NCBI GenBank assembly: GCA_964030475.1
Contig: CAXIPT010000011.1
Coordinates: 2,693,938 to 2,757,937, forward strand
Source of the DNA: Tethya wilhelma
Lineage: Eukaryota; Porifera; Demospongiae; Tethyida; Tethyidae
DNA: 64,000 nucleotides
Direction of reading: 5' to 3'
Part shown: positions 46,417-56,759 of the stretch, in pieces
How positions within the stretch are numbered: the stretch's first letter is position 1
How the letters are laid out: each line of letters opens with the position of its first letter
Translations under genes and position numbers: made by a program
Notes under the pieces: model-generated
Databases searched by the model: none
What the model was told of the DNA's origin: nothing
Seen by the model: only the letters and a program-made list of their open reading frames with translations

Positions 46417-47010
46417 TCATTCACTTTTTTAAACACCAAGGTGCTCAATCGCATTGAGAAAATCACACAGCAGAGACTAGTCAGTCCCTACAAAAGCAAA
46501 AGTGTACATTTGATGCGCATGCGCATTATATGCATGCAAACCACGTGGTCTATTGACGACCTTTGCCTACATCAAAATGGCTAAATAAAAAGTACAGTAT
46601 TTTATATCGAGAGTTTCAAAGCTGCCTAGATTTTGTTTGCTGCCTTTTCGCCAGCAAACGAGTCGAAAAGGACGTACTGTGCATGAAATGAAGTCTCACT
46701 ATATGGTCAAAGTTGGCTGGATGTCTTTTGTTTTTCTGGAAATCGCGTTCAAGTAAGTCAGTTAGGAAGGAAGGAAGGAAGGGGAGAACAAAATTGCACT
46801 CTTGTGGCTTCTCGCCAGCGCTCTCTCCAGAGTGCTCTAGAGACTTTCTGCTAGTTTTCTTAGTTAATACAGTAAGAAAACTGTATGGGGGAGGCTATAA
46901 AATGCATTTGAAGGCTTATCTTCCTTTTCTTGAAAGTTTATAAGCATCAACATTTTGTATTGTGTCTATGGGACAGGCGGCCCATTCCTACTATACGTAC
47001 TACCGTACGT
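46417..47010. other. No supported gene; GGAA microsatellite
   Basis: (GGAA)n-like run at 46764-46783. The 76-residue open frame at 46713 has no family resemblance and is not taken as a gene. Confidence 0.4.
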
Positions 47011-47090
47011 ATTATATATTATGGTCGTAAACAGGCTCAGCCATCTGTCAATTAACAGCACTGAACGTAACAAGGAAAAAGAATCAAAGA
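47011..47090 (+). promoter_or_regulatory. Conserved 5' leader of the CD225 gene
   Basis: ATTATGGTCGTAAACAGGCT through the start codon is repeated at 50315-50382 upstream of a truncated relative. The leader is conserved although the two copies' coding parts differ, which suggests promoter or 5' UTR content. No TATA box or other named element can be pinned down. Confidence 0.5.
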
Positions 47091-48066
47091 ATGTCCAGTA
47101 AGTTGATACATTAAACAATAAAGTTTACTTCTAGTGTGCGCATGAAATGTAAGATTATTTTATAGGCCCATACTCGCCGCTCCCCTCGGAGCCACCATCT
47201 TACGATGACACTGAGAAACAGAGCGAGCCTACCACTCAACCACAACAGCAACCTCAGCTTATCCAGCATGTAGCTGCCATTCCTCAGGCCCAGCCTGGTG
47301 CTCCAGTTGCTGTGCCTCAGGCTCCTGGCTATGTCTATCCTCAGCAACCAGTCACCCAACCAGGAGCTGTTCCAGTGCAACAAATACAGTCAATATGGTG
47401 AGTTTATGTCTTTGTAACTGATATTTACATTGATTTTTACTTTCTGACTGTCCTAGATGCCACCAAATGTAGCCATGCCTGAAGTTGTCACTCAACGTCC
47501 AGACTACAAGGCTCCACACACCTACCTAGTGGTTACCATTGTGGTGATGGCAATATGCTCCATTTTGAACCTCACATCACTGGCATTTGGCATACCAGCT
47601 CTCATCATGGCTATAATGGTATGTGATCATGATTAACTCCAGGTAATCTTATTGACTGACCATAAGCTAGACTCTAAATGTTCAGTCCATGAGAATTAAG
47701 CCTCAATTGAAGCATTATGGTATATATGCAGCTCTGTTGATTAGCAAAAAAACAAGCTATAATTGTATTCAACTAGCATCATGCAGCCATGGCATTGTCT
47801 GTTTGGCTAGCACTGTATTTTATAATATAAGGATATGTAATTAACTAGTTATGGTACTTATTTACTGACTATAGCTATAATAATAATAATGCATTGTATA
47901 ATAATAGGCCCAGATCAGTATCAACAATGGGGATTATCCCACTGCCTCTACTCGTGGTATTACAGCTATGGTGTTCACTATCGTCAATGCTGGCTACACT
48001 TTATTCTGGGCTCTCCTAATAACTCTATCTATTATGATACCATATGGAGTGGTTTATTATGATTGA
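47091..48066 (+). CDS. CD225/dispanin (IFITM-like) membrane protein, four exons
   Basis: A small two-pass membrane protein related to dispanins and interferon-induced IFITM proteins, expected in plasma or endosomal membranes. Exon 1 is 47091-47097 (ATGTCCA, GTAAGT donor). Exon 2 starts at 47166 and is Pro/Gln-rich, with PPSY at residues 12-15, a WW-domain ligand motif like that of IFITM3. Exon 3 (47457-47618) carries the first membrane segment (TYLVVTIVVMAICSILNLTS, FGIPALIMAIM). Exon 4 (47908-48066) carries the CD225 loop (AQISINNGDYPTASTRG) and second membrane segment, ending VVYYD. The exon 2 to 3 join is not clean: the strong GTGAGT donor at 47398 would create a TGA, while a weak donor at 47375 keeps frame and gives about 178 residues. 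AATAAA lies at 48094. Confidence 0.8.
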
Positions 48067-48481
48067 GTGAAATCTATAGTACAGCCATGCTGTAATAAAC
48101 AGTTAATTTTGCATGCCGAGAATACAATTTAACACCTGGTATTAATTGTTTCATGTTGCTGTGTCCAATAACTGTTTTCTAAGAAGAGGTGCAACTCTTA
48201 GCATTTTTTCCTCAGTAGAATAATTTTTATATAATAATATATCACTGATGCACGGCTCAAAAGCAAACATACATAAAGTACATGATTTTGAACTTGATGT
48301 AGTTCAATTCTGAATCAGTGTATATTCATATTAGCCATAATAATTATTATGATTAGGACTATAATATTCATGATGAATCAAGGCTTTATTATCAAGCATG
48401 AGCATGATTTATCAGTGATCTGTATAATAATATTAGCATGATTATCATATCGATAATCATTACCATTCTGACATACTATAG

Positions 48482-48619
48482 GCCCAGATCAGTATCAACA
48501 GTGGTGACTATGTTGCCGCCTCTACTCATGGTAGGACAGCTATGCTGCTCACTATCTTCACTGCTGGCTATACTTTACTTTGGACATTAATCATAATTGC
48601 AGCAGTTGTGGCTACATAA
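48482..48619 (+). CDS. Second CD225 last exon (duplicate of exon 4)
   Basis: After a TATAG acceptor, reads AQISINSGDYVAASTHGRTA then MLLTIFTAGYTLLWTLIIIA and ends VVAT with a stop. It matches 47908-48066 in the CD225 loop and membrane segment, has the same phase, and has its own AATAAA at 48875. It could be an alternative terminal exon of the gene at 47091 or a leftover of tandem duplication. It lacks the VVYYD tail of exon 4. Confidence 0.7.
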   Translation, partial: AQISINSGDYVAASTHGRTAMLLTIFTAGYTLLWTLIIIAAVVAT

Positions 48620-48779
48620 TGCACATGACTACTAATACTGTATAATATAGAAGTCATGCATGATAGTATACAACTTAAATAATAATGACATTGTATTATA
48701 TATATTATATATGTATAAGCATTATGATGATCCACAATCGTGTAAAAATGATGTAATCCAAAGGTATTGTGTACGTGTA

Positions 48780-48812
48780 TCTCTCTCTCTCTCTCTCTCT
48801 TATATATATACA
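48780..48812. repeat. (CT)n and (TA)n microsatellite
   Basis: CT dinucleotides at 48780-48800 followed by a short TA run. Confidence 0.9.
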
Positions 48813-48899
48813 TCTTTTGATTTTCAATTGGTCTATTGCTCATATCATGCAGTGGAATGCGGTGCATGTATGTCAATAAATAATGATTATTTTATATAG

Positions 48900-49258
48900 T
48901 GGTTCAAAGCACAAAGTATAACTCTTGGTCAAAGTACATCTCATTGTTTATTGCTTTGTTGTGGTCCATGCCATGGCATGGGGGAGTTTTCTGAGTGTGT
49001 AATCTTTATGTGGCTGCTTAGTACAGCTGTAACAACAATCATGATAAGTAAACAACTTATGTGTACAGTGTCATAATTATGACTGAAAAATTGTTGTAAT
49101 CATGGCATTATAATTTTACATGCACCTCTGTCACAGCAAGTATATATAAAAAAAAAGAGTAAAAAGTTTTCTGGGTTGTTCATCATAGTAATATCAGCTG
49201 ATCAATGTACGCAGCATAAGTTAACTCAGTATTGCAGGCAAATAATTGTGTTATTTTA
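48900..49258. other. Spacer, no gene
   Basis: 3' flank between the two converging CD225 genes. Nothing else seen. Confidence 0.5.
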
Positions 49259-50188
49259 TTATATATAATCAGTATTAGGACCAAAGAGACCTAGAATTAG
49301 GCCAGTTAGAAAGCAGGCCACAACAAAAGCACCAACAACAGCTGCCAAGTTGAGATAGGCTGATATCATACCAGCCTTCCTGGCCTTATCGATGAGTCCA
49401 GCCTTGGCATGTTCACGACTCTGTTGGCAACAAGCAAGAAGGAACACGATAAATATTATGAATGCTGTATTGAAACGTAAATGCTATCATATACATACAT
49501 AATAATAACACTGTGTACAGGGTACCGGTAGTCCGTATATACTTTCCTATTGCTATATTATTGTAGAGTTACGTCAATATACAATATCCAGATTTTGGCG
49601 GTGTTGCATTAAAGAACTGGCACCATTGACAACAATCTATTTAGCTTTAGTTTATGGAGCCGGTGCAGCATCCACAGCCTAATAATTAATAATTATTAAT
49701 ACTAATACTAATACTAGAAATCATTTGATTACATTCGATAATTATAATATGTATCAAAGCATGCTCATGTAATCCTCAGATCCATAATATTATGCAAATT
49801 AATCTGAATGACTCATAAATTGACTTGCTTTCCGTGAAAAGACAAGAGCAGGAATGGTGAAGGCCAAAAATAGAGGTGACACTATTCCACACAGTGCAGT
49901 CATCACAGCTGATAGAACAAAGAAATCATTGGGCTTATACATGTAGTTAGGTTGCCTTTTGAATTGACCAGGAGCAGCAATCTGTTCATAGCACAAGAAA
50001 TTAATCATTAATAGTTAACATTGTAAATCTCTGACTCTCACATAAACAACAGGCGTAGCTCCAGGAGCGTAGTAGACCCCTCCACCCGTCGTTGGAGGCG
50101 CTTGGACAACTTGCGGCGGCACTCCTGTTGGCTGTTGAACTGGTTGTTGAACAGGCTGACCTTGAGGGAAGTACTGTGGAGTAGACAT
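49259..50188 (-). CDS. CD225/dispanin membrane protein, intact three-exon gene
   Basis: Exon 1 50188-50042, exon 2 49981-49829, exon 3 49420-49259 give 153 residues with no stops and consistent phase 0. Residues 1-60 are Pro/Gln-rich (MSTPQYFPQGQPVQQP...). Residues 69-97 hold the first membrane segment (FFVLSAVMTALCGIVSPLFL). The cytosolic loop SREHAKAGLIDKARKAGMIS has the CD225 shape (basic, Ala-rich). The second membrane segment is about residues 122-148 (LNLAAVVGAFVVACFLTGLI), with a short tail NTDYI. Intron 1 (60 nt) is GT-AG. Intron 2 (408 nt) begins GCAAGT, a GC-AG intron. An AATAAA overlaps the stop codon on the minus strand. Unlike the plus-strand paralogue it has no PPxY motif. Best-supported host gene in the window. 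Confidence 0.88.
49421..49828 (-). promoter_or_regulatory. GC-AG intron of the CD225 gene
   Basis: Donor AAA|GCAAGT and acceptor TTGCCAACAG. The exon frames on both sides agree only with this join. GCAAGT matches the known consensus of the minor GC-AG class. Extending to a GT donor would shift or stop the frame. Confidence 0.75.
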
Positions 50189-50314
50189 CTTTTTTATTTA
50201 ACAGTATAAACTGTTTGACTCACACAATCCACGATTTGGTCACGCGCATACCATTGCGCGATCGTTCGAATTGCCTCCTGAGGCTGCGATCACGCCAGTG
50301 ATTTGCGTGGGGAA
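50189..50314. promoter_or_regulatory. Divergent intergenic region between two CD225 copies
   Basis: Only ~125 bases separate the minus-strand start codon (50188) from the conserved plus-strand leader (50315). The segment is CpG-richer than its surroundings (CACGCGCATACCATTGCGCG). A bidirectional promoter is plausible but inferred from layout only. Confidence 0.45.
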
Positions 50315-50891
50315 TTTATGGTCGTAAACAGGCTTAGCCATCTCCTAACAGCACTGAACAAGGAAGAGAAAGTTCAAGGATGTCAACTGAGTTGGTGCAT
50401 TAAAAAAAAAGCCTAACTTTCAACTTCAAGTGTGCGCACAAAATAATAAATTATGTCACGTGAAAGGAGAGAAAGATCCGCAAACAGCTTATAATAATTT
50501 ATGTAATTGTACTATTGTACCACCTATTGTACTAAGCTATAATTATTATTAAAACTTTAGTCAGCGTCAATCAGCCATGCTTATTATAATATTACAATGT
50601 GTATTGATAAAATTAATTGATATTAAATTTCAATCAGGCGACTCTATAATAATTTATTAATAATTTATAATTTATAATTATAATCCCCTTCTAAACTTAT
50701 ACCAGGCTCAGTCCAGTGTCTCCAGTGGTGATTATCCCACTGCCTCAACTCATGCTATGACAGCTCTGGTGCTCAATATCGTCAACATTGGCTACACTTT
50801 ACTCTGGGCTCTGATCGTAACAGCTTCGGTTGTGGGCACGCAGTGTGTCGCCTACTACTATGACTACTCCTGTGGAGGCTATTATGACTGA
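50315..50891 (+). pseudogene. Truncated CD225 copy: leader, exon 1 and last exon only
   Basis: 50315-50450 repeats the leader, start codon (50380) and start of intron 1 of the gene at 47091, but the GTAAGT donor is changed to CTGAGT. After a spacer, 50706-50891 is a last exon (AQSSVSSGDYPTASTHAMTA ... WALIVTASVVGTQ), longer by a Tyr-rich tail (YYYDYSCGGYYD) and a stop. The Pro-rich and first membrane exons are absent, so no full protein can be made from this copy. The last exon itself is undamaged and could still serve a neighbouring transcript. Confidence 0.72.
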
Positions 50892-51450
50892 GTCAAACAA
50901 ATTTGTATTATTACTGATCGAGTTATGCTTTTTGCTTTGACTGACACTTATATCATGCATGCTATATAATTACATAACATGTAAGTTTGTTGGTGTGTGG
51001 GCATCATTAAATTTTAAAACAGTTTGCTACATTGTTGTGAAGATGACTTTTCATTATAATATTGTGCTTTTACAGATGTAATGTTTAAATACTTTAGTAT
51101 TCTTTACTTATCTCTTGCTACTGCTATTGTGGTTTTGATCAAGTGAGCCATTTATTTTACTGTGACTTGCTACATGTATCACTAGCGTTAAAGTACTGTC
51201 ATCTTTTGCATACAATCATAATTATATGTATGTCCATTAATGACTCCCTTCACCGGTCTCTGCAATAAAATTTAATCCTTCGATCTGTAGCTATCAGGCA
51301 TGTGAACGATTATAGCATATTATATTATATTTATAATCAACAATGATAGAGGCAAACAATAGTTTTATGTACATACTTCAATGGTTAATTGTTAACAAAA
51401 ATTGATTGTTCTAATAATAACTACCTACCTAACTTTGATAAGGTCCAGCT
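50892..51450. other. No recognisable gene
   Basis: 3' flank of the CD225 copy. Nothing else seen. Confidence 0.45.
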
Positions 51451-51522
51451 GCTAGTAACAGGTTCTTCCTAGTAAAGTGTAGACAGTGTACTGGTGTTGA
51501 CTTGGTGTGGTAGGTGCCGAGC

Positions 51523-51585
<63 letters not shown>

Positions 51586-51916
51586 GTACGTCATCACACA
51601 CGTCAGAGACAGATTTCCATCCACGAGCAAGGAATTGCCCAATCCGATTTGCCTGGTAATGGGTCGTTAATATTACTGGCTTAAAATTGTTAGTACGTAT
51701 ACAGGTCTCAATGGTCTGGTAATGAAAATGATGCAGGCCTGCTCTTATAACATTTGAAGTGTGTGCATGTATGCATGTGTGTGCATTGGGGGCAGCTATA
51801 TGGGTAAGGGGGTACACAAAGATTGGTTAAGGGTACTAGCAACAAAAAAAATACTTAAAATTAAATCCTAAGTTGTTATGGTTAATTTCACAAAATTAAT
51901 GTGTGTGAGCTACTTG

Positions 51917-51954
<38 letters not shown>

Positions 51955-51963
51955 GCCAACCCA
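51451..51963. repeat. Spacer with (AG)n and (CA)n microsatellites
   Basis: A clean AG run at 51528-51578 and a CA run at 51922-51952. Open frames through them are artefacts. Confidence 0.9.
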
Positions 51964-52151
51964 CTATTCTTCAGATGTCATATTCTTGCCATTCTCTTCA
52001 AAGCTGACGGCATTCCAAACCAGTCCTCCTGAAGCCAACAGGGAGCCATCTCGGCTGAACACCAGCTGAAAGATGGTGTCTGTGTGGCCCTTAAGCTCAC
52101 ACACCAGAGCAGCTGTACTGATGTCCCACACAAGAATACGACGATCCACAC
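51964..52151 (-). pseudogene. WD40-repeat exon fragment (TAF5/TAF5L-like)
   Basis: Follows a CTGTTCAG acceptor (52152) and reads VDRRILVWDISTAALVCELK then GHTDTIFQLVFSRDGSLLAS, a typical WD repeat (GH ... WD spacing). It then reaches GGLVWNAVSFEENGKNMTSE and a stop. The 'LKGHTDT...FSRDG..LASG' string is characteristic of TAF5 and TAF5L, subunits of TFIID and SAGA. In those, about five residues stand between GGL and VW that are missing here, so the last blade is shortened. Upstream exons are absent: a TG microsatellite and an ambiguous base follow. Probably a gene fragment, or the last exon of a gene whose rest lies elsewhere. Confidence 0.6.
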
Positions 52152-52154
52152 CTG

Positions 52155-52206
52155 AACAGAGTGGGGGTGTGAGGGTGTGAGGATGTGAGGGTGTGAGGGT
52201 ATGAGG

Positions 52207-52260
<54 letters not shown>

Positions 52261-52269
52261 ATATCTTGN
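52155..52269. repeat. TG-rich microsatellite ending at an ambiguous base
   Basis: GTGTGAGGGTGTGAGGATGT repeats, then a clean TG run (52208-52258), then N at 52269. The join to the right may not be contiguous. Confidence 0.9.
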
Positions 52270-52272
52270 CAG

Positions 52273-52860
52273 GTTGAAAAGATGCTGATATCATGGTGTG
52301 ATGCCAATCATGTCCATCTACAGGCTACCTCATGGCCAGTACGGATACAGTGGACATGTTGTCAACCTTCCACAGAATGTGCTGTCATTTCAATGTTTTC
52401 CACCTCCCTTCTAAGGTTGCCTAATATACTGATTGTGAGAAAGGAGAAGGAACAAACACATCAAGATTTCTGTGTCCGAAGGCATGTTGTTGAGCAAGCA
52501 AAGCAAGCAAAACAACGAGCTAACCAACTTTGTTTGAATCAAGATGCTCTTTGTCAGCTGCCAGAGGATGGACCCCTTATTTACTGCTCAGTCATCTCAA
52601 GTGCCAGAGGAAGACCCCTACACAGCACACCTGTCAAGGCTTATTTTGTTCCAAATGCAGCACACCAGAGCACAGAACAGGAAACCATTCAGCAAGCTGT
52701 GCAAGATCGACAATCTATTTCCAATTCTGCCTCTCTCATGTAGCCTACTATTGGAGAAGCTCCCATCAATGAGTTCAACACTGAGAGATACTTCTCAATG
52801 GCATTCCAGATTAATGAAGTTGCTTTGTATAATGGTGCCTAGACATCTATCTGGAAAGGT
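52273..52860 (+). pseudogene. Helitron Rep/helicase fragment (DUF6570-like region), decayed
   Basis: Right after the ambiguous base and an AG, reads VEKMLIS, then in the next frame MPIMSIYRLPHGQYGYSG and HVVNLPQNVLSF. Later come LIVRKEKEQTHQDF (about 52425) and EQETIQQAVQDRQSISNSAS. Finally, in another frame, PTIGEAPINEFNTERYFSMA (about 52745-52805), which leads into the Helitron helicase-like domain in intact relatives. The order matches the N-terminal half of Helitron proteins. The Rep HUH motifs and helicase are absent. Several shifts and stops. Family call rests on remembered similarity of these strings. Confidence 0.65.
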
Positions 52861-53024
52861 ATACAAAATACTCCACTCCGTACGTACGTACTTTGAGGGA
52901 TTACATGCACTGTGTAAGCTCTTCTGTTGGATTTGCCACTGCTGTTGATCACCAACTGATGGATATTGCCGAAGTTAGCAGGTGTCCATAGTTCCAGAAG
53001 AATGTAGCTCCAGTGATTGACATG

Positions 53025-53051
53025 AGTTATACGTGTGTGTGTGTGTGTGTG
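53025..53051. repeat. Short TG microsatellite
   Basis: TG dinucleotide run within what should be an intron of the transposase-like gene. Confidence 0.85.
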
Positions 53052-53078
53052 AGATTTTTATTATGTATATGTATGCAG

Positions 53079-54703
53079 ACTGAAGGAGTACCTTTGATAA
53101 TTGAAGCAGAGAGAAAATTCCTCCAAAGAGCATTAACTGTTGTTTCAGTGGACAACCCAGCTGCAAATCTACTTGGAGGTTACAAACAGTTACACTCAGC
53201 TTTACGACAGTGTCGTGATTGCTTGGCATGTGATGAGGACATGAAATCAAAAATATTTAAATTGTTTATCCATGTACGTGTTTGCCATAGTATGTATTGT
53301 ACTTGTAATTCTGAAGATTTCACTCCATGAGAGTCATTATGAATACCTGAATGGTCCTTTAAGACAACAGTACTCTACAGCATATGGAGTCACTCGAGAT
53401 TCTATCCTAAACTCACTACAGTACTTTCATGTTACATGTGGCTTGTCATGCACGATAGGTACACTAAACATATTATGAGACTATCCTTAATGTAGTGTCG
53501 GATAATTTTACTTTTCTTCTTTTTGTAGGTGCTATTCATGTGAACTTAAGTGTCTCCTTGGAACTCTTATTTACACCAAGATATTGTTAACCCTGAATGC
53601 CAGGACATTTCCATACGGTTCAGATGTTAGTGATCATCCCCAACCAGGTTTTCATTCAGCAACGTCAGCCAATGCCACTATAAGCAATGTGGTAAGTTAT
53701 GCTAACCGGTTTTTGTGATATATTGTGGATATTAAGATGTTCTGATGTGTGTGTGTCTTATATAATATGCAGCATCTGAAAGCTGGGCCTTAGCGAGGTT
53801 GCTGCCACTTCTTGTGGGTGATTTTATTCCTACTCATTGGAGAAAGTACCTATTGCTGCTCAGGATTGTTGACATAGTCTTGGCACCAAAGCGTACCAGA
53901 GCGATTGCAGTATATTTGCGTTAACTCGTCTCAGAACATCATGCTGCTTTTGTTAACCTATATTTAGAGTGTCCAATCACACCCAAGATGCACTACTTGA
54001 TTCACATTCCTCAGTGGATGATTAAGTTAGCTGTGGTTTATTGTTTGTAAGCAAACTGTAGTACAATCGTAATTATGTTTCTGTTCTATTTATCTGTAGG
54101 TGTGGTCCACTTCATCATATGTGGTGTATGCAATATGAGACAAAGCATCGTTACTTCAAGCAAGTAGCGAAAGTGGTGGGAAATTTTAAGAATATCCCCC
54201 AAACCCTCGACATCAGCGCTACATGTGCTATGTGCTTTCGAACCCTTCCAACTACCTTAGTGACCAGGTTGAGTCTGGACCCATGAAATCTCTCCACATA
54301 AGCATGTTGGAATATCACTCAGAGCTCATTGCCGTGTGTCCTACTCTGGATAAGCACTCAACTATACAAAGGTTAAGTTATTGTTTATACTCAGGTCTGA
54401 GGAAACATTTTGTATTTTTGATATAGAACAAATTGGATTGGAATGAAATACAAAGTACAAGACTGTGTTCTGCTTAAGTTTGAAGGAGATGTACCTGTAT
54501 TTGCAAGGATTCAAGACATCATACTCAGAGAACCTTCCCTGAATTCCGTTTTGCGTATATTTGGTACAGTTGCATTTGCAAACCATTTTCATGTCTATGA
54601 GGTAACTGCTCTTGATTCTTTTATTGTGTGCTCCCGAACTGATTTTGTTGATCACAATGTACTCAGACATATGTATCTTCATCTACTTTTTATATCCCTT
54701 TGA
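53079..54703 (+). pseudogene. Multi-exon tnp2-like (CACTA-type) transposase remnant
   Basis: Exon blocks in order. 53079-53280, after a GTATGCAG acceptor: IIEAERKFLQRALTVVSVDN, LLGGYKQLHSALRQCRDCLA. Then 53325-53460: YEYLNGPLRQQYSTAYGVTR, SILNSLQYFHV. Then 53530-53693: FPYGSDVSDHPQPGFHS, GTAAGT donor. Then about 53773-54035: SWALARLLPLLVGDFIPTHW, CPITPKMHYLIHIPQWMIKL. Then 54100-54280: MWCMQYETKHRYFKQVAKVV, GNFKNIPQTL. Then 54428-54703: NWIGMKYKVQDCVLLKFEGD. This ordered set matches a widespread animal ORF family that I associate with tnp2-type CACTA transposases. The catalytic part around the 'DxMHD' motif is missing or unreadable near 53460. Stops and shifts throughout. Confidence 0.5.
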
Positions 54704-54919
54704 AATATTATGAATATGATTAATAGTTTAAAATTGTTAATTGTTCACGATTATTTGTGTTACTCAATAATTATATTAACAATGGTAATGTCAATCTATT
54801 CTGATTATCTTGGTGAAGCAAGACATTGACAGCTCGGCATTCTTCGTCTATAAGGGTACAAAAAATAGCACTTTTGTAAGTGAACAGTTGATCAAAGATA
54901 GATGGATAGTCCCTAAGAG

Positions 54920-54956
<37 letters not shown>

Positions 54957-55034
54957 TAGGTAGCTGTGGGCCTTTATGTAAACACTCAAGTTAGCCTCTT
55001 ACTTGATACTGTCAACCAACATAGAGGGTTCACG
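54704..55034. repeat. Spacer with TG microsatellite
   Basis: Clean TG run at 54926-54953. No gene. Confidence 0.85.
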
Positions 55035-56759
55035 TTAGCTTGATAGGCCCTCGGCCACCAGAATCATTGAGTCGCTTTCTAGTGCTTGCAGTTCCCACCT
55101 TTGTGCCAGCTGCCTATTGACTGCTAGGTCCTGGGACACATGTGTCAAAAGCACCGGCAGCATACATGATACCTTCATTTCTCTGGTGCTAGCCTTTCTG
55201 TTTTGTTCTGGCTCTTCTTCACAACTTCTTGGCCTTTTCACTAATTTTGTACCTTGTTTTCTTTATCCTGGTAATATCTTTGCTCCGAAGATATGACTCT
55301 GCAAATGGAGTAAGTTTTGAGCCTAAAAGTTCGCAGATACCCCTCAGAGAGCTGTACCCATCATTCCAGGAGCACACAGCTAGAGCACAGGCAACATTGA
55401 CAGCTTCCTTTCCTAAATGCAAGACTTTTGGGCAAAGCTTCCACACCACAGAATGTAATGATTCGTTTGCATTCTGTGTGTAGCCATCTACACTTTTTTC
55501 AAGGAGAGCATGACTTCCCAAACGAGCGTAAATCGGCTTTAGCAGTTAACAATGGCTTCAGGAATTGGGGGGTGCTTGTGGTGGTATGTCTCATTTTGTG
55601 CCTTTGCCACTTGATATTTACACCATGAATCCTGACATACAGGGCATAGGTGGTGACGTGGTGTCTCGTCGGAAGAATTGACATGAAGAAGTGTTGCCTG
55701 AACAGACTTGACCATCTTGTCTACATCTCCAACACTTTTTCTTATTGCATCACCATAATAATTTTGTAAAGAGTTGATCAAGTTGTCTGTTAAACGTCCG
55801 ACTCCACCAATAGTCTTTCCATCAGACAGTTCTTGTCCTTTGTACCTGCTTTTTAACACACAAAGTGCACTTCCCATTCTTTTATGGTTGTTGTTCAAGG
55901 ATAAGGGTGTGGGATTTGCAAGTAATTGTACCTGATCTTTTCATTCATAGAGCGATTGAACAGCTGAACAGTGCCATGTGGCTCCATACCCCCTGAACTT
56001 CCAACGTAATTGGCAGTACAGACTTTAACATGATCTTTCTTTCACTCTTGGCTGGTCTGATCGTTGTTTTCCCACTTCCTGCATCCAGCACAGTATTTGG
56101 ACATAACAGTGTAATTTACCACTTTTCCTGTTTCATGAGCAATTATAGACACTGCCCCATACAATAGGGTGAAACCACGTTTTTGCCACGTTCCATCACA
56201 GCTGATGAGGATATCTGCAATATCTCCTGGTTGTGTGCTATCATTGTAGTGCTGCCTAACTTCTGTACGAGCTTTCTTCATACCATGAAGGAGACTTTTC
56301 TCTCTAACAGTATGTACATGCTCACAATACACACTTCTAGAAACTGGTAGCGGCAAGTCTTGCAAACTGTGCAATTGTGTCAACCTAGAGTGAGTTCCTC
56401 CAATACACTTATTGGCAAAGACAGATTTCTGATTGATTGCAAACTTCTTACTGGAACCCACGTGTTCAAATGGAATGCATGTCTTGTTGCATTACAGAAG
56501 AGGAATGAGTAGGTCATCAATCCCTGCTTCTTATGCATCTCCTCTCGGAATTCAATGGAACCCTACACAACACGCCTTCCAACAAAGCTGTCTGGAGACC
56601 TTTTACTTCCAGCATTCTTACTCCCTCTCCACTCAAGCTCTCCAAATTCGTAAAATCAATTTCATCAAGGTCTAACTCCTGATCATTACCAGAGTCATAC
56701 TCTTCAAATAAAAAATGTGATGACTTACTTAGCTTCCTTTCAGCAGCTAGGGTGGACAA
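55035..56759 (-). pseudogene. Mutator-like (MULE) transposase with internal deletion
   Basis: From 56759: an acidic N terminus (FEEYDSGNDQELDLDEIDF), then, frameshifted, FREEMHKKQGLMTYSFLFCN, then MGSSKKFAINQKSV. ISCDGTWQKRG follows (about 56200; its Asp is the likely first catalytic residue), then GKVVNYTVMSKYCAGC and SSGGMEP up to about 55935. The expected stretch holding the second catalytic Asp is missing. The sequence resumes KRMGSALCVLKSRYKG, GGVGRLTDNLINSLQNYYGD, SWCKYQVAKAQNE (about 55600), and after another shift GYTQNANESLHSVVWKLCPK (about 55460) to ITRIKKTRYKISEKAKK. Three or more frameshifts. A possible donor (GTACAA) at 55935 suggests an exon was lost there. Non-functional. Confidence 0.82.

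Noticed and set aside
46713..46943. 76-residue frame with a possible hydrophobic end
   Set aside because: Crosses a GGAA microsatellite; no homology, leader or introns recognisable.
48568..48899. Frames overlapping the second CD225 last exon
   Set aside because: Antisense or microsatellite-derived.
51452..51817. 121-residue minus-strand frame
   Set aside because: Contains the AG microsatellite (poly Ser-Leu) and has no other support.
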